From: Pseudomonadota bacterium
GTDB taxonomy: Bacteria > Pseudomonadota > Alphaproteobacteria > Acetobacterales > Acetobacteraceae
DNA: 11,567 bases
Direction: 5' to 3'
NCBI GenBank assembly: GCA_021780935.1
Contig: JAJXXT010000094.1
Span: 1-11,567, forward strand
Shown here: positions 1 through 6,946 of the stretch, one piece after another
Position numbering within the stretch: position 1 is the first letter of the stretch
Layout: the number at the start of each line of letters is the position of its first letter
Position numbers and translations under genes: made by a program
Notes under the pieces: model-generated
Told to the model about the DNA's origin: nothing
The model's input: the letters and a program-made list of their open reading frames with translations, nothing else
The model's database searches: none

Positions 1-233
1 GTGGAATCGACATGTCGCAATTTGAGATTCATATAGTCAGCGACAGAGAAGACGCCCATGCCCGGCGCATCGCCGGCGCAGAAATAGCCGTCCACGTCCG
101 CCTTGGTGAGGCCCGCGTCCGCGAGCGCCCCGCGCGCCGCCTCCGCATGCAGTTGCATGACGGATTTGTCCGGCGCCTTGCGCGTCGGGTGCTCGTAGGC
201 GCCGACGATGAACGCCTTGCCCCTGATCGTCAT
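1..233 (-). CDS. Thiolase-like protein (SCP-x/acetyl-CoA acetyltransferase type), N-terminal fragment, runs off window
   Basis: Translating the minus strand from ATG at 233 gives 77 open codons to the window edge, starting MTIRGKAFIVGAYEHPTRKA. The opening (KAFIVGAYEHPTRKAPDKS, then LHAEAARGALADAGL and VDGYFCAGDAPG) matches the N-terminus of the thiolase domain-containing or lipid-transfer (SCP-x) thiolase family. These enzymes carry out CoA-dependent thiolysis or condensation of acyl-CoAs. The catalytic Cys and His motifs lie beyond the window and cannot be checked. The start is secure: in this frame an in-frame stop (the MetX-like gene's TGA at 278-276) precedes it with no other start codon between. 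A GGAG sits 13 bases upstream, rather far, so initiation may depend on read-through from the upstream gene 42 bases away. It is the last visible gene of the operon. In related genomes a DUF35/OB-fold acyl-CoA-binding partner often follows such thiolases, but this is not visible here. Confidence 0.8.
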   Translation of the reverse strand, partial: MTIRGKAFIVGAYEHPTRKAPDKSVMQLHAEAARGALADAGLTKADVDGYFCAGDAPGMGVFSVADYMNLKLRHVDS

Positions 234-275
234 GCCACGCCTAGAGCTCCGCCACGGCCCCGCTCGCCCCGACGC

Positions 276-1337
276 TCACCGGGGATCGCCTGGCGCCAGG
301 CGCGCCATGAACTCGCGCAGCGCTGCCTCCCATTTCGCGGCGTCGTCGCCCGACGCGGAGTGGCCGAGCTCGCTGTCGATCAGCTTGTATGTCGCGTCCA
401 CGCCGGCCTGCCGCAACAGCGCCATCGTCGGGCCTTCGAGCGTCGGCGGGAACAGCCGGTCGGTGCGCGAGATGGCGTAGAGAACCTTGGCCCTGATCCG
501 GCCGACATCCGGCTTGATGTCGTAGAAGTCGAGCGCGCGGCGCAGCACGATCAGCGAGTTGGGGTCGAACTCCGCCGCCCAGGCCGCGGCGATCGCCCCG
601 ATCGCGCGCTCGCGCGCGGCGGCATCCGGATAGGCCGGCGCGAGCCGCGCCTCGATGCCGTAGCTCTTGAGCGTCCCGACCCTGAGCTTGGTCATCGTCG
701 CCTTGATGCCGTCGGGATAGCAATGCCCGCCGTTCCAGCCGGGGTCCTCGGCGAAGCTCCTGGCCAGGTCCGCCGCGGTGTTGACGTTCTCGTCGTGCGG
801 CGGCTGCAGCGCCGTCACCGCGGCGACGATCCCGCTCATGAAATCCGGGAACGTCACCGCCCACTGGAACGCCTGGAACCCGCCATAGGAAGGGCCGACG
901 ACGGCGCGCAGATGCCGCACCCCGAGCGCGTCGAGCAGCGCCTTCTGCCCGCGCACCATGTCGGCCACGGTGTATTCGGGGAAGGTCGGGCCGTAGGGCC
1001 TGCCGGTCGCGGGATCGGTGCTCTTGGGCCCCGACGTGCCGTAGCAGGAGCCGAGCATGTTGGGCGCGACGACGAAGAGCCTGTCGGTATCGACCGCGCG
1101 CCCCGGCCCGACCAGCAGCGCCCAGCCGCCCTCCGCGCCGTCCGCCGCGGGCTGGGCGAAACGATGGCTCGACGTATAGCCGTGCGTCAGCAGCACCGCG
1201 TTGCGCCCGTCCGGCGCCAGGCTGCCGGCGGTGGCGTAGGCGACCTCGAGCCGGGCGAGATGCCCGCCGCGCTCGAGCGCAAACGCGCCGCCGTTCCAGA
1301 TCCGTGTCTCGCTCCAGGGATTGCCGACGCGGTTCAT
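276..1337 (-). CDS. Alpha/beta-hydrolase of the MetX (homoserine O-acetyltransferase) family
   Basis: 353 aa, starting MNRVGNPWSETRIWNGGAFA. The fold is alpha/beta-hydrolase and the closest family is MetX-like acyltransferases. Visible MetX landmarks are APNMLGSCYGTSGPKS (about 91-106), the ATGRPYG segment (110-116), DMVRGQKALLDALGV (126-140), the nucleophile elbow GPSYGG with Ser150, Asp293 in TDRLFPP, and His326 in LGHSASGDD. The Ser-Asp-His triad is therefore intact. True homoserine acetyltransferases usually have GGSMGG at the elbow and a longer oxyanion/substrate region. Here the elbow is GPSYGG and the early strand reads LLTHGYTSSHRF. Family knowledge allows acyl transfer from acyl-CoA or plain hydrolysis. 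Inference: a paralogue acting on another hydroxyl or acyl substrate, not methionine synthesis. The ATG overlaps the upstream oxidoreductase stop as ATGA, implying translational coupling. Its stop lies 42 bases before the thiolase start. Confidence 0.88.
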   Translation of the reverse strand: MNRVGNPWSETRIWNGGAFALERGGHLARLEVAYATAGSLAPDGRNAVLLTHGYTSSHRFAQPAADGAEGGWALLVGPGRAVDTDRLFVVAPNMLGSCYGTSGPKSTDPATGRPYGPTFPEYTVADMVRGQKALLDALGVRHLRAVVGPSYGGFQAFQWAVTFPDFMSGIVAAVTALQPPHDENVNTAADLARSFAEDPGWNGGHCYPDGIKATMTKLRVGTLKSYGIEARLAPAYPDAAARERAIGAIAAAWAAEFDPNSLIVLRRALDFYDIKPDVGRIRAKVLYAISRTDRLFPPTLEGPTMALLRQAGVDATYKLIDSELGHSASGDDAAKWEAALREFMARLAPGDPR

Positions 1338-2395
1338 GGCCGCCACTCCGCATAGCCGCGATGCGAACTTGCCAGCGGCAAGGTCTGCGGCGCGCCCGCG
1401 GCGACCGAGCCGTAGAGCGCGGTGATGAGTTCGAGCGAGCGACGCGCATCGCGCAGCACCACCGGCGGGCCCTGGCCGGCATCCAGCGCCTCGCCGTAGG
1501 CACGAAACTGGCCCTCGAAGCGGATCGGGTAGGGCGTGTGGTCCGCGAGCAGGGCGTCGATGGCGGCCCTGGTGGCGGCGTTGCGCGGCAGGATCTGCCA
1601 GGGTTCGTTGCCCGGCGCGTAGGGTTCGGTGCAACTCTCGAACGTCACGTTCTCGAAATGCAGCCGCATGCGCGAGATCTCGCTCGCCGAGCCGAGCGTG
1701 GCGGAGAGCGCGACCACCGCCCCGCTCGCCATGCGCAGCGTCGCGGCCGCGCAATCCTCGGTCTCGATCGCATTCACCCGCGTGGCGACATTCGCATAGG
1801 CGCTGGCGGCATCGCCCATCAGCTCCTGCAACATGTCGTGGATATGAATCGCGTGGCCGAGCAGGCAGCCGCCGCGCTCGATCGCCCAGGTGCCATGCCA
1901 GGCGATGTCGTAATAGTCCTTGTCGCGCCGCCAGGCGGTTTCCACCGTGGCGTTGTAGGGCTTGCCCGCGAGGCCCGCGCGCACCACGCGCACCGCGCGG
2001 CGGAAGCCGTCGCCCCAGCGATACTGGAAGATCGGCATCACCGTGCCCCGCGCCGCCGCCGCCGCGGCCTCGATCGCGTCCATCTCCGCGAGCGAGGTGA
2101 CGAACGGTTTTTCGCAGACGACGTGCTTGCCGCTGGCCATCGCCGCCAGCAGCTGCTCGCGATGCAGCGAGGGCGGCGTGCAGATATCGACGACGTCGAT
2201 ATCCGCCATGCCCAGCACCTCGGCGAAGGACGCCGTCCGGCACGCGACGGCAAACGCGTCGCCGACCTCGGCCAGCCGCGCCGGATCGACGTCGCAGATC
2301 GCCGCGACCTCCCATTGCGCCGGCAGCTTCGAATAGCCCTCGTCGATATGGGCGCGGCCAATGCCGAGCCCGACCACCGCCACCTTGCGCTTCAT
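1334..2395 (-). CDS. Gfo/Idh/MocA-family NAD(P)-dependent oxidoreductase
   Basis: 353 aa, starting MKRKVAVVGLGIGRAHIDEG. An N-terminal Rossmann fold shows the dinucleotide-binding glycine motif VGLGIGRAH (8-16), an acidic residue after the second strand (AICDVD, 32-37), VVDICTPPSLH (68-78) and the family's EKP signature in HVVCEKPFVTS (91-101). The C-terminal alpha/beta domain has GGCLLGHAIHIHDML (175-189), corresponding to the usual GG-x-H-x-x-D catalytic region, with His184, His186 and Asp187 as candidates. These enzymes reduce or oxidise hydroxyl or keto groups on sugars, cyclitols and other polyols, and some reduce imines. Length is typical. The ATG at 2395 overlaps the TrmO-like gene's TGA (ATGA), and its own TGA overlaps the MetX-like start. 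A longer reading of the frame up to 2518 exists but lies inside the TrmO-like gene, so it is not preferred. The substrate is unknown. Confidence 0.92.
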   Translation of the reverse strand: MKRKVAVVGLGIGRAHIDEGYSKLPAQWEVAAICDVDPARLAEVGDAFAVACRTASFAEVLGMADIDVVDICTPPSLHREQLLAAMASGKHVVCEKPFVTSLAEMDAIEAAAAAARGTVMPIFQYRWGDGFRRAVRVVRAGLAGKPYNATVETAWRRDKDYYDIAWHGTWAIERGGCLLGHAIHIHDMLQELMGDAASAYANVATRVNAIETEDCAAATLRMASGAVVALSATLGSASEISRMRLHFENVTFESCTEPYAPGNEPWQILPRNAATRAAIDALLADHTPYPIRFEGQFRAYGEALDAGQGPPVVLRDARRSLELITALYGSVAAGAPQTLPLASSHRGYAEWRP

Positions 2396-2871
2396 CGTTC
2401 TTGCTCCGTTGCATGCAGCGAGCGCGTCTGCGCAAGCCAGCCCACTGTTGCCCGCGGCTCCGAGTCGGTGCGCGGCAGGTACGGTTTGATATCGAGCAGC
2501 GGCGTACCGTTGACGCAATCGAGATACTGCACGCTGAGAACGCCGTCGTCGATGCCGAGCAGCTTCACCACCGAGAGCCCGATCGGGTTCGGCCGGCGCG
2601 GCGTGCGCGTGGCAAACACACCGCGCGGCTGGTCGTCGAAGCGCGGCGTGAACACCAGCTCATCGAACGTGCCCGGCTCCCGGTCGAGCCAGTAGAGCAG
2701 GATCAGGTGCGAGAACCCCTCGAGCGAGGTGAGCCCCGGGCGGAACTCGGGCGCCAGCACCGCCCGGCAGAGCGGCGGCGGATCGGGTTGGCGACCGTTG
2801 CGCGGGCATTCCGAGGTCGTTGCCCACGGCGTTTCGAGATGGCCGATCGGCCGGCAGGTCAGCGCGGTCAT
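2392..2871 (-). CDS. TrmO/TsaA-family (YaeB-like) SAM-dependent methyltransferase
   Basis: 159 aa, starting MTALTCRPIGHLETPWATTS. It carries hallmarks of the TrmO/TsaA beta-barrel family: PIGHLETPW near the N-terminus, SLEGFSHLILLYWL (49-62), GVFATRTPRRPNPIGLS (84-100) and NGTPLLDIKPYLP (121-133). Family knowledge: E. coli TrmO (about 235 aa) uses SAM to N6-methylate t6A at position 37 of tRNA-Thr. Short versions like this lack the C-terminal extension and often appear in genomic contexts unrelated to tRNA. The segment ECPRNGRQ (21-28) differs from the usual KFGIPRQ-type text as I remember it. An AAGGGA ribosome-binding site lies at 2882-2877, 5 bases before the ATG, and the amidase stop is 22 bases upstream. 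Its TGA overlaps the oxidoreductase ATG. Inference: inside a small-molecule operon it may methylate a pathway intermediate, but a genuine tRNA role cannot be excluded. Confidence 0.88.
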   Translation of the reverse strand: MTALTCRPIGHLETPWATTSECPRNGRQPDPPPLCRAVLAPEFRPGLTSLEGFSHLILLYWLDREPGTFDELVFTPRFDDQPRGVFATRTPRRPNPIGLSVVKLLGIDDGVLSVQYLDCVNGTPLLDIKPYLPRTDSEPRATVGWLAQTRSLHATEQER

Positions 2872-2893
2872 GGAAATCCCTTCGATCCGGTGC

Positions 2894-4306
2894 TCAATCC
2901 AGGGCCGGGCGCCGGTCGGCCCACGGCAGCGCGCGCTCGAAGGCGCGGGAGGCGCGCAGCACGCCGAGATCGTCGAAGCGCCGGCCGACGATCTGCAGCC
3001 CGACCGGCAGCCCGGCGGCGGTGAAGCCGCAGGGCAGGCTCGCCGCCGGGTTCCACGACATGTTGAACGGATGCGAGAACTCCGCCCATTGCACCCAGTC
3101 CCAGGGGTGCTGCGGCCAGTGCTCGGGGATCAGTCGCTCGGCCGGGAAGGCGGCGACCGAGGCGGCGGGCGTGATCAGGAAATCGTAGTCGCGAAAGCCG
3201 CGGTGGATGGCCGCGTTGTTGGCGTATTTGCGCTCGCGCGCCGCCTGGTACTCGGCGATGCTCAGCCGCGCGCCCTCCTTCACGCAGGCGACCAGCCCCG
3301 GGTCCATGCGCGCTTCCCACTCCGCCAGGTAGCGGCCATGGCGCGACATGTGCGCCGGCCAGAACAGCCGCACCAGCTCGGCACTTTCGCGGCCCCATTC
3401 GATCCTCGCCTCGCGCAGCCCGGTGCCCAGCGCGCGCGCGAAGTTCTCCGCCGCCGCCCGCACCAGGCCGGCGACCTCGGGGTCCACCCGGGCATGGCCG
3501 AGATCCGCCGAATAGGCGATGCGCGCGCCGGCGATCCCGTCGTCGAGCCCCGCCGTGTAGTCCGCCGGCGGCCTTTCCAGGGTGGTGAAGTCGCTGTCTT
3601 CCGGTCCCGCCATCACGCCGAGCATCAGCGCCGCGTCGCCGACAGTGCGCGTCATCGGGCCGATATGGGAGGTGAAATCCCCGGCCGAGACCGGTGTGTA
3701 CGGCACCCGCCCGAAGCTCGGCTTGAGGCCGTAGACGCCGCAGAAATGCGACGGCATGCGGATCGAGCCGGCGCCGTCGCTGCCCTGGTGCAGCGGCCCG
3801 TAGCCGGCGGCGGCGGCCGCTCCCGCGCCGGCCGAGGAGGCGCCGGCGTTGTAACCCTGCTTCCACGGATTGCTGGTGATGCCGGTCAGCGGCGAGCGGC
3901 TGACGCCGGTCCAGCCGAACTCGGAGGTCGTGGTCTTGCCGAGCACGATGGCGCCGGCCGCCTCGAGCCGGGTGACGAACGCCGTGTCCTCGCCGACGCG
4001 GTGGCCCTGCATGATCAGGCTGCCGAACTGGGTCGGGAAATCCCTGGTCCAGGCCAGGTCCTTGATGGTGACCGGCACGCCGTGCAGGCTGCCGGTGGCG
4101 CGCCCCGCCATCACCGCCGCCTCCGCCGCGCGGGCGCGGGCCAGCGCCCGGTCGAAATCGCGCGCGGCAAAGGCGTTGATCGCCGGCTCCAGGCGCTCGA
4201 TGCGCCGGGCCAGCGCCTCGACGATCTCGACCGGCGAAAGTTGCTTGGCGCGGATCCGCGCCGCCATCCCGGCGGCCGGCATGTAGCCGATCTCGGCGTC
4301 GCTCAC
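2894..4306 (-). CDS. Amidase-signature (AS) family amidase
   Basis: 470 aa, read from GTG at 4306 (VSDAEIGYMPAAGMAARIRA). Typical AS layout: N-terminal helices (SPVEIVEALARRIERLEPAINAF), HGVPVTIKD with catalytic Lys82 (75-83), GKTTTSEFGWTG (123-134), the Ser-rich stretch NAGASSAGAG with cis-Ser158, and HQGSDGAGSIRMP with nucleophile Ser181, followed by FCGVYGLKPSFGRVP. The Ser-cisSer-Lys triad is complete. Oddities are GASSAG in place of the usual GGSSGG, and GAGS rather than GGGS before the nucleophile. The C-terminus keeps GLPVGLQIVGRRFDD. AS enzymes hydrolyse linear amides, anilides or carbamates, and some split amidated tRNA precursors (GatA), but no GatB/GatC neighbours are present. GTG is preferred because it gives a GTGA overlap with the aminotransferase stop, matching the other operon junctions. 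ATG at 4282 or 4267 are alternatives. Confidence 0.92.
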   Translation of the reverse strand: MSDAEIGYMPAAGMAARIRAKQLSPVEIVEALARRIERLEPAINAFAARDFDRALARARAAEAAVMAGRATGSLHGVPVTIKDLAWTRDFPTQFGSLIMQGHRVGEDTAFVTRLEAAGAIVLGKTTTSEFGWTGVSRSPLTGITSNPWKQGYNAGASSAGAGAAAAAGYGPLHQGSDGAGSIRMPSHFCGVYGLKPSFGRVPYTPVSAGDFTSHIGPMTRTVGDAALMLGVMAGPEDSDFTTLERPPADYTAGLDDGIAGARIAYSADLGHARVDPEVAGLVRAAAENFARALGTGLREARIEWGRESAELVRLFWPAHMSRHGRYLAEWEARMDPGLVACVKEGARLSIAEYQAARERKYANNAAIHRGFRDYDFLITPAASVAAFPAERLIPEHWPQHPWDWVQWAEFSHPFNMSWNPAASLPCGFTAAGLPVGLQIVGRRFDDLGVLRASRAFERALPWADRRPALD

Positions 4307-5670
4307 ACGAGCTCTCCTTCGTCGCGCAGCATCGCGATCGCCGCGTCGAACGCCGCCGCGGTCTCCTCCACGTCCGCCTCGGTATGGGTGCTGGACAGAA
4401 ACCCGCCGATACGCCCGCCAGTGTCCACGCCATGCACCAGCAGCGCCAGCCGCAGCCGGCCCACCAGCTTCTCCGGCATCGTCTTCAGCGCCTCGACGCT
4501 GCTGGCATAGGGGTCGAACGCGCCCGGTTCCGGCGCCGACAGCGTCGTGTGGAAGCCGGACGAGGTGCCATACATCGCCCAGGGGACGCGGCGGCGCTGG
4601 AACACCTCGTTGCAGCGCTCGCGCAGCAGCGCGGCGGTCGCCTCCGCGCGCTCGGCCGCGTCCGATTCCGCGAGCTGGGTGAGCGCCGCGATGCCGGAGG
4701 CGGCCGAGACGGGGTTGGCGTTGAAGGTGCCGGGATGACCGATCTTCTCGCGTCCGGCCCGTTGCATCGCCTCGAAGTCGAGCAGCGCCATGATGTCCTC
4801 CCGCCCGGCGACGGCCCCGCCCGGCAGGCCGCCGGCGAGGATCTTGGCGAAGGTGGAAAGGTCCGGCCGCACGCCGAAGCGCCCCTGGGCGCCGCCGGCG
4901 GAGACGCGAAAGCCGGTGATCACCTCGTCCATGATCAGCAGCACGCCGTGCTTCGCGGTGAGCTCGCGCAACGCCAGCAGGAACTCGGGGCGCAGCGGCA
5001 CCTGGCCGAAGCTCGATCCGGTGGGCTCCAGGATCGCCGCGGCGATGTCGCGCCGTCCCGCCAGCGTCGTCGCCAGCGCCTCGACGTCCCATGGGTGCAG
5101 CAGGATGTTGGAATGGGCCACGCTGTCCATCACGCCGGGCGTCGGCGAGCCGTCGAAATGATTCGAGTAGCCGCTGGTCATCTGGTCGTGCCAGCCGTGG
5201 AAATGGCCCTTGAAGCGGATCAGCCCCTCGCGGCCGGTGAAGGCGCGGGCGAGGCGCACGGCCATCAGCGTCGCCTCCGTGCCCGAGGCGGTGAAGCGGA
5301 TGCGCTCGGCGCTGGCCACCAGCCGCTGCACCGCCTTCGCCCAGGCGATCTCGCGCGGGTGATTGGCGGCGAACTGGGTGCCCTCGGCCTGCGCCTCGGC
5401 CACCGCCGCGTTCACCACCGCGTTGCCGTGGCCGAGGATCAGCGAGCCGTGGCCACCGAAATAGTCGATGTAGCGGTGGCCATCGACGTCCCATTTGTGC
5501 GGACCCAGGGCACGCTCGACATAGATGCCGTAGGGGTCGAGATGGCGCGCGTCATGCGCGATGCCGCTCGGCAGCAGCCGGCGCGCCTCCTCCGCCAGTG
5601 CCGCCGAGCCCGGCGTGCGCGCGCGGTAGGCGGCGACGATCGCCGAGTTGGTCGGCTGCTCGATGTCCAT
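4303..5670 (-). CDS. Class III PLP aminotransferase, glutamate-1-semialdehyde aminomutase (HemL)-like
   Basis: 455 aa, starting MDIEQPTNSAIVAAYRARTP. Class III aminotransferase features: DVDGHRYIDYFGGHGSLILGH (61-81), the PLP phosphate-binding ASGTEATLMAVRLARAFTGR (128-147), FKGHFHGWHD (153-162), LLIMDEVITGFR with cofactor Asp248, and the Schiff-base Lys276 in LSTFAKILAGGLPGGAV. The GTFNANP motif (314-320) supports the HemL-like subgroup. HemL converts glutamate-1-semialdehyde to 5-aminolevulinate for haem, but housekeeping HemL is usually about 430 aa and not in an operon with amidases. Inference: a transaminase or aminomutase for the pathway's own amino or keto intermediate. It is the first gene of the minus-strand operon, with a strong AAGGGGAG ribosome-binding site 7 bases before ATG. 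In-frame upstream starts would overlap the divergent metallohydrolase and are rejected. Confidence 0.92.
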   Translation of the reverse strand: MDIEQPTNSAIVAAYRARTPGSAALAEEARRLLPSGIAHDARHLDPYGIYVERALGPHKWDVDGHRYIDYFGGHGSLILGHGNAVVNAAVAEAQAEGTQFAANHPREIAWAKAVQRLVASAERIRFTASGTEATLMAVRLARAFTGREGLIRFKGHFHGWHDQMTSGYSNHFDGSPTPGVMDSVAHSNILLHPWDVEALATTLAGRRDIAAAILEPTGSSFGQVPLRPEFLLALRELTAKHGVLLIMDEVITGFRVSAGGAQGRFGVRPDLSTFAKILAGGLPGGAVAGREDIMALLDFEAMQRAGREKIGHPGTFNANPVSAASGIAALTQLAESDAAERAEATAALLRERCNEVFQRRRVPWAMYGTSSGFHTTLSAPEPGAFDPYASSVEALKTMPEKLVGRLRLALLVHGVDTGGRIGGFLSSTHTEADVEETAAAFDAAIAMLRDEGELV

Positions 5671-5769
5671 GCTCGTACTCCCCTTGCCGGTCAGCCATTC
5701 GCGGCCGGCGCCTTGCACCAGTTTCGCCATACTGCGACGCTGCGGCGCCATTGCAAACGGGGCGGCGGA
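5671..5769. promoter_or_regulatory. Divergent intergenic region between the operon and the metallohydrolase
   Basis: This 99-base gap must hold promoters for both directions. On the minus side the aminotransferase has AAGGGGAG at 5685-5678, 7 bases from its ATG. On the plus side a weaker GGGG at 5759-5762 lies 7 bases before the metallohydrolase ATG. TTGCA (5713-5717) and TGCAA (5752-5756) form a loose inverted pair that could be part of an operator, but the arms diverge beyond 5 bases. I see no convincing sigma-70 -35/-10 pair. The shared gap suggests co-regulation of the two transcription units. Confidence 0.45.
5678..5685 (-). promoter_or_regulatory. Strong ribosome-binding site of the operon's first gene
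   Basis: The minus strand reads AAGGGGAG with a 7-base spacer to ATG at 5670. This fixes the aminotransferase start and argues against the longer open frame that reaches back to 6522. Confidence 0.75.
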
Positions 5770-6897
5770 ATGTTCGATCTGGTGCTGCAGGGAGGCCGCG
5801 TTCTCGATCCGGCCCAGGAGATGGATGCGGTGGCGGATGTTGCCTTCGCCGCCGGCAAGGTCGCGGCGGTGGGCACGAATCTCGGCCCGGCCAGGGAGAC
5901 CCGCGACGTCGCCGGCCGGATCGTCGTCCCCGGCCTGATCGACCTGCACACCCATGTCTGGTGGGGCGGCACCTCGCTCGGCGTGATGCCCGACGATTAT
6001 GCGCGGATCAGCGGCTGCACGACGCTGGTGGACGCGGGCTCGGCGGGCCCGGGCACGCTGCACGGCTTCCGCAAGTTGATCATCGAGCGCTCGGAATGCC
6101 GGGTGCTGCCCTTCCTGCACATCTCCTTCGCCGGCATCTTCGGGTTTCATCCGCAGGTGAACGTGGGCGAGAGCCAGGACCTGCGGCTGCTCAACGCCCG
6201 GCTCGCGCTGCAGGTGGCCAGACGCGACGCCGATCTCGTCGTCGGCATCAAGGTGCGCGTCGGCGCCGGCACCTCCGGCGTCCTCGGCGCGGAGCCGCTG
6301 CGGATCGGGCTCGATGTCGCCGAGGCCGCCGGCCTGCCGGTGATGGCGCATCTCGACCAGACGCCGCCCTCGCGCCAGGAGGTGATGGGGCTGCTGCGCC
6401 CCGGCGATATCCTGACCCATTGCTTCCGCCCCTTCCCCAACCTCCCCTACCGACCGGACGGGCGCATCCAGGCGGATGTCGAGGCGGCGCGCGCGCGCGG
6501 CGTCATCTTCGACATCGGCCATGGCGCCGGCAGCTTCGGCTGGGAGACGGCGATGAAGATGGTCGACGCCGGCTTCCTGCCCGACGTGATCTCATCGGAT
6601 GTGCATGCGGTCTCGATCGACGGGCCGGCCTACGAGCTGCTGACGACGATGACGAAGCTCCTGCATATCGGCATGCCACTGATGGAGGTGGTGCGCGCGG
6701 CGACCATCAACCCGGCCAAGGCGATCCGCCTGACCGACCGCGGCACGCTCAAGCCGGGGCTGCTCGGCGACGCCACGGTGCTGGATTTCGACACCGGCCG
6801 GTTCGAGCTCGAGGACGTGACCGGCGAGAAACTCACGACCGACCGCAAGCTCGCCTGCAAGGGGATCGTGCTGGGAGGGAAATGGTGGCACGGGTGA
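5770..6897 (+). CDS. Amidohydrolase/deacetylase-family metallohydrolase (dihydroorotase-like fold)
   Basis: 375 aa, starting MFDLVLQGGRVLDPAQEMDA. A typical amidohydrolase-superfamily protein: a small N-terminal beta domain (about 1-52), then a TIM barrel with complete metal ligands. These are HxH at His60/His62 (PGLIDLHTHVWWGG), a probable carboxylated bridging Lys161 (VVGIKVRV), His194 (VMAHLDQTPPS), His217 (ILTHCFRPFPN) and catalytic Asp277 (VISSDVHAVS), followed by ATINPAKAIRL and a closing beta domain. Length and motif text fit the 'amidohydrolase/deacetylase family metallohydrolase' group related to EF_0837. Its members hydrolyse C-N bonds in acylated amines, ureido rings or N-acetyl hydroxy acids. 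The divergent arrangement with the amidase and aminotransferase suggests it processes the same compound class. The frame is open far upstream of ATG 5770, but that part lies antisense to the aminotransferase and is a high-GC shadow. Confidence 0.9.
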   Translation: MFDLVLQGGRVLDPAQEMDAVADVAFAAGKVAAVGTNLGPARETRDVAGRIVVPGLIDLHTHVWWGGTSLGVMPDDYARISGCTTLVDAGSAGPGTLHGFRKLIIERSECRVLPFLHISFAGIFGFHPQVNVGESQDLRLLNARLALQVARRDADLVVGIKVRVGAGTSGVLGAEPLRIGLDVAEAAGLPVMAHLDQTPPSRQEVMGLLRPGDILTHCFRPFPNLPYRPDGRIQADVEAARARGVIFDIGHGAGSFGWETAMKMVDAGFLPDVISSDVHAVSIDGPAYELLTTMTKLLHIGMPLMEVVRAATINPAKAIRLTDRGTLKPGLLGDATVLDFDTGRFELEDVTGEKLTTDRKLACKGIVLGGKWWHG

Positions 6898-6946
6898 TCG
6901 CCACCCGCGTCCGGCCCCCGCCGCACCTTCCCGTCTGCCCTGGATT

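Noticed and set aside
4303..5670. Assignment as housekeeping hemL
   Set aside because: Operon context with amidase and thiolase, and a slightly long protein, favour a pathway-specific relative; the sequence alone does not establish glutamate-1-semialdehyde as substrate.
4384..5769. N-terminal extension of the metallohydrolase on the plus strand
   Set aside because: The amidohydrolase family begins at MFDLVLQGGRVLDP; the upstream part is antisense to the aminotransferase.
5671..6522. N-terminal extension of the aminotransferase back to an ATG at 6522
   Set aside because: It would lie wholly antisense to the metallohydrolase, lacks family similarity, and a strong ribosome-binding site fixes the start at 5670.
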